Shown here piece by piece: positions 59,470-64,000 of a stretch of 64,000 nt of DNA. Below the pieces are notes generated by a model that saw nothing but the letters and a program-made list of their open reading frames with translations, was not told the DNA's origin and did no database searches. Position numbers and translations under genes: made by a program. Origin of the DNA: Cupriavidus basilensis (GTDB lineage: Bacteria; Pseudomonadota; Gammaproteobacteria; Burkholderiales; Burkholderiaceae); NCBI RefSeq assembly GCF_000832305.1, contig NZ_CP010537.1, positions 1,054,001 through 1,118,000 of the forward strand. Direction: 5' to 3'. How positions within the stretch are numbered: position 1 is the first letter of the stretch; each line of letters opens with the position of its first letter.

Positions 59470-62453
59470 GCCGCTTCAGCGCTGGCGGGCGCCCGCTGTC
59501 CTGCGAGATGTTGCAGGTTTTCGACGATCTGCTTTTGCGACAGCATGCTCAGGTCGATGACTTCCCGGGCCTGAGCGACGTAATAGGCAAGCTGTTCGTC
59601 GCTACGCGCGACGGACTTGTCCAGTGCGGCTTCGATGCGCTGCAGGTGAGCCACCAGCTTGTCGTTCGACTCGCCGAACAGCTGCACCGCCATGCCGAAG
59701 GCTTCGCCCAGGCTTGCCACCTCGACGGCGCTGCCGGTGACCTGCGCGGCGACGGCTTCCAGCTTCCCTGCTTCGGCCTCGACCTTGTCGGTGAACCGGG
59801 TGCCAACACGATCCAGCAGATCCGCCGTCGTGCCTACCAGCGCGTCGACGGCCGTGCGCTGCTCGGTGGAGGCATGGTTCACGGCATCGAGCAGGGTTTG
59901 CAGCGTTTGCAGCAAGCGGCCGCGCTCCTCCAGCATCGCGTTGTCGCGGACCATGCTGTCGGAGAGCTTCTGGCGCAGTTCGCCAATGACATCGGCGGCT
60001 GCCTTGGGGGCTTCCGAAGCGGCTTGCACGAGCTGGGCGATCTCGGCGATGGTGTTGCTGGCGTGCGCCTGCGTCTGGGCCGAGATGTCGCGCGCGGTCT
60101 GTGCCAGCGTGTCGCAGACTTCCTGCTGCCGGCTGACGTTGTGCGTGCCTGCCTGCTCCCACTCCTGGCGCAGCGTTGCGGCCATCGCGCCGAGCGTATC
60201 GGTCCAGGCCGCCAACCGTTGCTGGTCGCGCGCAGCCAGTTCCGCTTGCAGGTCCGCATGCGACTGGCCCACGGTGCGCACCAGCGACGCCGAGTGTTGC
60301 TCGAACGTCGCCGCGGCCGCCGCCAGGGCGTGCTGGTTGTCGCCCGCCAGTTTTTCGCTGACGCGTTCATGCTGGGAGAGCGCATTGTTCCACGCTTGCG
60401 ACATGCCGCTTGTCGCGCTTTCCAGGCGGGCGGAGACGCTTTCCAGCAGCTTGGGGGCTGCCGAGGCGGCTTGCACGAGCCGGTCGATCTCGGCGACGGT
60501 GTTGCTGGCGTGCGCCTGCGTCTGGGCCGAGATGTCGCGCGCGGTTTGTGCCAGCGTGTCGCAGACTTGCTGCTGCCGGCTGGCGTTGTGCGTGCCTGCC
60601 TGCTCCCACTCCTGGCGCAGCGTTGCGGCCATCGTGCCGAGCGTATCGGTCCAGGCCGCCAGCCGCAGCTGGTCTCGCGCAGCCAGTTCCGCTTGCAGGT
60701 CCGCATGCGACTGGCCCACGGTGCGCACCAGCGACGCCGCGTGTTGCTCGAACGTCGCCGCGGCGGCCGCCAGGGCGTGTTGGTTGTCGCCCGCCAGTTT
60801 TTCGCTGACGCGCTCGTGCTGGGAGAGCGCGTTGTTCCATGCTTCCGACATGCCGCTTGTCGCGGTTTCCAGGCGGGCGGAGACGCTTTCCAGCAGTTTG
60901 GGGGCCGCCGAGGCGGCTTGCACGAGCCGGTCGATCTCGACGAGGGTGTTGCTGGCGTGTGCTTGCGTCTGGGCGGAAATGTCGCGCACGCTCTGCGCCA
61001 GCGTGTCGCAGATTTCCTGCTGCCGGCTCGCGGTGTGCGCGCCCGTCAGTTCCCACTCCTTGCGCAGCGTCGCAGCCAGCGTGCCGAGCGTCTCGGCCCA
61101 GGCCGCCAGGCGCTGCTGGTCGCGCGCAGCCAGTTCCGCTTGGAGGTCCGCATGCGACTGGCCTACCGTGTGAACGAGTGCCGTCGATTGCTGCTCCAGG
61201 CTCGCCGCGGCAGCCGCCAAAGCGAGTTGATTGTCGCCCGCCATTTTCTGGCTGACGCGTTCGTGCTGGGAGAGCGCGTTGTTCCAGGCCGCCGACAGGC
61301 TGCCGGTCGTGGCTTCCAGGCGGGTGGAGACGCCCTCCAGCAGGCCTGCTGAGCGTTGCTCGAAGGTGTCGGTGAACCGGGAGAGCGAGGTGCGCAGGTC
61401 CTGGGTCAGCGCTTCGCTCGATCGCTGGTGCCCCGCCAGCGCATCGTTCCAGATGCCCGCCACGGTGGTGGTGGTCGCCGCGAAACCGGTCGACAGGCCA
61501 TCCAGTTGCCGCTGCACGGCCTGCGTGACGGTGTCTTGCAGCGCGGCCGTCCCGCGCGCGAGGCTCGCCATGGTGGCCTCCACCGCCGGCTGGAGCGCCG
61601 CACCGGCGGCGCGGGCGCTATCGGCGACGCTCTCTTTCAAGGATTGCTCCACCGAGGAAGCCAGGCGGGTGTACGCGGCCTCGGCCTTGCCGTGGAAAGC
61701 GTCCTGGCTGGCGAGCTGGCGCTCGTGCAAGGCCAGGCTTTGCTGTTCCATGGCCGCCATCATGGCCTGCAGCCGATCGACCAAGGTGGGCATCACCTCG
61801 GCCTGCCGCTGCAGGAGCTTGAAGGTTTCCTCGCGCTGGTGGGGCAGCGAGTAGATGCGCAATGTCGTTGCGATCCTGGCGTCGAGCCTCTGCGCCGCTT
61901 GCGTGCGCTCGCGGCGGCACAACGTCGAAAGCAGCCCCAGCATCGCGGAGGTGGCCACGCCCGCGACCGAAGTGCCGAATGCAAATCCCAGGCCCTTGAC
62001 CGGCGCGGCCAGCGAGGCGCGGATGGCCTGCAAGTCCGTGGCGCTTTCCAGCGCCATGCCGGTGCCTTTCAGGGTGGCCACCATGCCCAGGAACGTACCC
62101 AGCATGCCAAGCAACACCAGCAAGCCCACCAGATACGGCGTGAGTGACGGCCCCGGCAAGCCCACGCGCTCACCTTCAATGCGCAGGCGCGCCGCATTGC
62201 GCAGGCTCGCAGGCAATAGCGCCAGCCAGGCATCCAGGCTGGCCGGCGGCTCGGACAGGCCATCTATGGCCTGCGCCAGGGTGGACGTGGCCTGGTGATA
62301 GCGCCGCAGTTCGAGCGCGCCTGCCACGTAGCAGGCGCCAATCAGCATGGTGACAGCCAGCGCCAGGGTGTTCGAGCCGGCGTAGCCGACACCGATCCAG
62401 CACACCGCGGCCAGGCCGGCCAGAAAAACAGCGAAATTAAGATATCTGGACAT
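59466..62453 (-). CDS. DUF802-family MotA/ExbB-like protein with giant repetitive tail
   Basis: This 995-residue protein has four predicted membrane helices, at about residues 6-25, 29-47, 105-127 and 153-178. The last two carry LGMLGTFLGMVATLKG and GLGFAFGTSVAGVATSAMLGLL, the pore pattern of MotA/TolQ/ExbB proteins. Residues 180-990 are helical, rich in Ala, Gln and Glu. They contain three tandem 149-residue repeats (376-524, 525-673, 674-822) with DUF802-type content (AWNNALSQHERVS, SHADLQAELAARDQ). It lies 9 bp after the DUF3348 gene and overlaps the MotB-like gene. The layout equals ZorA: channel in the membrane, long tail in the cytoplasm. The ion and the purpose are unknown. Confidence 0.87.
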   Translation of the reverse strand: MSRYLNFAVFLAGLAAVCWIGVGYAGSNTLALAVTMLIGACYVAGALELRRYHQATSTLAQAIDGLSEPPASLDAWLALLPASLRNAARLRIEGERVGLPGPSLTPYLVGLLVLLGMLGTFLGMVATLKGTGMALESATDLQAIRASLAAPVKGLGFAFGTSVAGVATSAMLGLLSTLCRRERTQAAQRLDARIATTLRIYSLPHQREETFKLLQRQAEVMPTLVDRLQAMMAAMEQQSLALHERQLASQDAFHGKAEAAYTRLASSVEQSLKESVADSARAAGAALQPAVEATMASLARGTAALQDTVTQAVQRQLDGLSTGFAATTTTVAGIWNDALAGHQRSSEALTQDLRTSLSRFTDTFEQRSAGLLEGVSTRLEATTGSLSAAWNNALSQHERVSQKMAGDNQLALAAAAASLEQQSTALVHTVGQSHADLQAELAARDQQRLAAWAETLGTLAATLRKEWELTGAHTASRQQEICDTLAQSVRDISAQTQAHASNTLVEIDRLVQAASAAPKLLESVSARLETATSGMSEAWNNALSQHERVSEKLAGDNQHALAAAAATFEQHAASLVRTVGQSHADLQAELAARDQLRLAAWTDTLGTMAATLRQEWEQAGTHNASRQQQVCDTLAQTARDISAQTQAHASNTVAEIDRLVQAASAAPKLLESVSARLESATSGMSQAWNNALSQHERVSEKLAGDNQHALAAAAATFEQHSASLVRTVGQSHADLQAELAARDQQRLAAWTDTLGAMAATLRQEWEQAGTHNVSRQQEVCDTLAQTARDISAQTQAHASNTIAEIAQLVQAASEAPKAAADVIGELRQKLSDSMVRDNAMLEERGRLLQTLQTLLDAVNHASTEQRTAVDALVGTTADLLDRVGTRFTDKVEAEAGKLEAVAAQVTGSAVEVASLGEAFGMAVQLFGESNDKLVAHLQRIEAALDKSVARSDEQLAYYVAQAREVIDLSMLSQKQIVENLQHLAGQRAPASAEAA
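59988..61328. repeat. Three tandem 447-bp repeats inside the DUF802 gene
   Basis: The repeat period is exactly 447 bp: the same GACATGCCGCTTGTCGCG-type landmark falls at about 60394, 60841 and (diverged) 61288. Each copy encodes 149 residues. The copies at 59988-60434 and 60435-60881 are almost identical in DNA, and the one at 60882-61328 is more diverged. This suggests recent duplication or gene conversion. Confidence 0.92.
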
Positions 62454-62462
62454 GGCGTCCTG

Positions 62463-63206
62463 TTAGCTGGAGCGAAGGGCGGCAAGCAGCCCCTCGACCG
62501 GTTGAAAACGAATATCCAGTTCGGCAAGCAGTACGCTGCGCATATCCCTGCGGAACACGTCCAGCCATGCGCCGGACGTGACCGCCGCGGGCTCGCCCGA
62601 GGCCTGGGCGTCGGCCAGCGCTACCTGCTCGGCCTGGCGCAAGCGTGCGAAGTGACCTTCCAGCAATGCCGGCACGCCACCAAGCAGGCTGCGCTCGCGC
62701 GCACCCAGTGCCCCCTCCATGACGGCGTCCACCGCTGCGAGCTGCGACAGGGCGGGTGTCCTGGCGGCCAGCATCGCCCGCAGGCGGCCGCGCAAGCTGC
62801 CGATATCGGTCTCCATCGCCTGCTGCATCGCGAAATAACGCTGACGATAAGTCGCGTAATCGACCGCTGCATCCATGGAATCTCCCTGGGCAGGCGCTTG
62901 CGGTTGCCCGCGCCGCTTGGCGGAGGCAACAGCGCTATCGCCTGCGATGGCATTGGCCAGCGCGGTTCGCACGCGGTCGCACGCCAGCGCCTCGGCGCTG
63001 CCGAGGGCGCGCGCGCCGGGGGCTACCGACGGCGGGTTGCCGTTCAGGGCCGTGGACAGCCCGATGGCATCGGCCCAGCCGAGCCACTGGCTCAGTCGGT
63101 CCGAGAGCGATTGTCTGGGTTCGGGAACATCGACGTCCGCAAGGCGCGCAAGCAAGCGAATGAGCGTCGGGCCGCTGCAACCTGTGTGCTGTGGAGCTTG
63201 CACCAT
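62463..63206 (-). CDS. DUF3348-family protein, first gene of stator-like operon
   Basis: This 247-residue soluble protein contains the DUF3348 domain: SGPTLIRLLARLADVDVPEPRQSLSDRLSQWLGWADAI at the front, YATYRQRYFAMQQAMETDIGSLRGRLRAML in the middle, and FRRDMRSVLLAELDIRFQPVEGLLAAL at the end. It is mostly helical, with no signal or membrane part. ATG 63206 is chosen because the frame upstream has no homology. It is first in the operon, 9 bp before the DUF802 gene. Its function is unknown; it may be a cytoplasmic partner of the tail. Confidence 0.83.
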   Translation of the reverse strand: MVQAPQHTGCSGPTLIRLLARLADVDVPEPRQSLSDRLSQWLGWADAIGLSTALNGNPPSVAPGARALGSAEALACDRVRTALANAIAGDSAVASAKRRGQPQAPAQGDSMDAAVDYATYRQRYFAMQQAMETDIGSLRGRLRAMLAARTPALSQLAAVDAVMEGALGARERSLLGGVPALLEGHFARLRQAEQVALADAQASGEPAAVTSGAWLDVFRRDMRSVLLAELDIRFQPVEGLLAALRSS

Positions 63207-63364
63207 ACCGGCTGAATCAAAAACCCTGCAGTTTACACGCCGGCGAGGGGTGGACCTACCGCATTTCGCTTTGAATTGCGAATACCCACGCAGAGTCACA
63301 TCGGAATCACATGCCGCGAGATTTTGCGGCCGGAACAGAGATGGAAACTTTCGCGATTAAGGGG

Positions 63365-63393
63365 TTGCCGAGCAGGGTCGATTAGTCCATAAT
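63365..63393 (+). promoter_or_regulatory. Sigma-70-type promoter upstream of tRNA-Thr
   Basis: TTGCCG and CATAAT are separated by 17 bases, a good match to sigma-70 -35 and -10 boxes. It lies about 113 bases before the tRNA, pointing toward it. Confidence 0.55.
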
Positions 63394-63431
63394 GCAGTCC
63401 ATTGATTCGGCGGGAACTCAAAAAATTCCTT

Positions 63432-63458
63432 AAAAATCAATGGGTTAGAGTGATTTTT
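63432..63458. repeat. 8-bp inverted repeat upstream of tRNA-Thr
   Basis: AAAAATCA and TGATTTTT are separated by 11 bases, between the predicted promoter and the tRNA. It would lie in the tRNA leader and might be a processing or binding element. Confidence 0.45.
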
Positions 63459-63505
63459 GGTGGTAAGGATAAAGCAGTAAGGTAGTAAAGCAACGCGTAA
63501 TCGTT

Positions 63506-63580
<75 letters not shown>

Positions 63581-63735
63581 TGTCTTTTCCCCATGTCCCC
63601 ATGGTTCGCGTTCTTCGCGCGGGCTCATCAAGCTAGCTGGCGCCGACAAGCTGTCCCTCCCGGCCCACGCCACTTTCGCCAATGCGGAATCCCCGCACCG
63701 GCTGCCTGCAAGTTTCACATTTCACGTTTCAGGTT

Positions 63736-64000
63736 TCAGCTTCCCCCGAACATAAAGCTCGACACGGTGATGCCGCCGGCGAAGTCGTCTTCGTGGTAGA
63801 CGCGCGTGGCAATGTCGTCTTCGGCCGCGCCCACGGCTACCATCAATGGCAACAAGTGCTCTTCTCGCGGATGGGCCTGCCGGGCGGCGGGCGCGCTTTC
63901 CCAGCCCGTTAGCGCGGCAGTGCGCTGCGCTGGGGTGGTTGTCGTCAGCGCTTGCTGGAGCCAGGCATCGAATGCGGCCGATGGCGCTTTCCCGGCTGGG
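63736..64000 (-). CDS. LigB/DODA-type extradiol ring-cleavage dioxygenase, C-terminal part
   Basis: Reading the minus strand from the window edge, the frame gives 88 residues ending at a TGA at 63736-63738. They include AFDAWLQQALT, AHPREEHLLPLMVAVGAA (with the conserved His of this family) and VSSFMFGGS. This is the C-terminus of class III extradiol dioxygenases of the LigB/4,5-DOPA-dioxygenase (YgiD) type. The N-terminal metal-binding part lies outside the window. The 155 bases between the tRNA and this stop hold nothing I recognise. Confidence 0.85.
   Translation of the reverse strand, partial: PAGKAPSAAFDAWLQQALTTTTPAQRTAALTGWESAPAARQAHPREEHLLPLMVAVGAAEDDIATRVYHEDDFAGGITVSSFMFGGS

Noticed and set aside
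59508..61352. 614-codon plus-strand ORF antisense to the DUF802 gene
   Set aside because: It only mirrors the repetitive, GC-rich minus-strand gene; its translation is Arg/Leu/Gly-rich without any domain.
58113..63206. Complete Zorya defence system
   Set aside because: The ZorA/ZorB-like pair is there, but no ZorC/ZorD or ZorE gene (nuclease or helicase) lies within reach; the flanking partners are DUF3348 and DUF2894.

Overview
The window looks like a chromosomal or megaplasmid segment of a Cupriavidus-type betaproteobacterium (Burkholderiaceae). GC is high, there are Bug/TctC-type solute-binding proteins and Burkholderia-type porins, and the thiolase at 3470-4654 matches the Cupriavidus necator beta-ketothiolase BktB almost residue for residue as I remember it. 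All family calls come from reading motifs; no database search was run.

Layout. (1) 1-4654, plus strand: the end of an aryl-ketone (acetophenone-type) carboxylase subunit, a small partner protein, a CobW/COG0523 GTPase and BktB. Together they suggest ketone carboxylation, CoA activation and thiolysis. (2) 4783-12162, minus strand: a compact operon of SDR, Bug-type binding protein, NTF2-like protein, enoyl-CoA hydratase, two alpha/beta hydrolases, acyl-CoA ligase and an IclR regulator. A GMC oxidoreductase and an OmpW porin follow at 12420-14867. (3) 15067-19281, minus: a second CoA module (hydratase, hydrolase, ligase, SDR) divergent from a TetR gene, with two matched palindromes between them. 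(4) 20223-23665: another TetR with a repeated palindrome, a broken SDR, a DUF2147 protein, a medium-chain reductase and a Crp/Fnr regulator. (5) 24182-31392, plus: MFS transporter, epoxide-hydrolase-like enzyme, second AlkK-like ligase, class II aldolase, type II haloacid dehalogenase and porin, a third catabolic module. (6) 31892-37926: two SDRs, two hydrolases and an Old Yellow Enzyme divergent from a NemR-like TetR gene, followed by a TetR gene without its DNA-binding head. (7) 38007-42979: LysR, MFS, methylmalonate-semialdehyde dehydrogenase and 3-hydroxyisobutyrate dehydrogenase. (8) 43095-48655: IS5-family remnant, pyruvate carboxylase, a truncated DipZ-type protein and a broken TauE/SafE gene. 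(9) 48915-55394, minus: a chromate-resistance operon (chrB, chrA, a superoxide dismutase-rhodanese fusion, a stand-alone ChrB C-terminal domain) running into three exported proteins and an MFS carrier. (10) 55395-58091: small exported and membrane proteins and a deleted clpP copy. (11) 58113-63206, minus: a four-gene operon DUF3348-DUF802-OmpA/MotB-DUF2894. (12) tRNA-Thr(GGT) at 63506-63580 and the C-terminus of a LigB/DODA-type extradiol dioxygenase running off the end.

The strongest candidate for an undescribed system is (11). Its 995-residue protein has a four-helix MotA/ExbB-like membrane domain and a roughly 800-residue cytoplasmic tail with three tandem 149-residue repeats. Its partner has the MotB layout: one membrane helix with an aspartate, then an OmpA peptidoglycan-binding domain. 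This resembles ion-driven stators and the ZorAB part of Zorya defence, but with two uncharacterised soluble partners instead of a nuclease. The other main theme is decay: at least seven genes are cut, internally deleted or frameshifted, mostly where one functional block meets the next.
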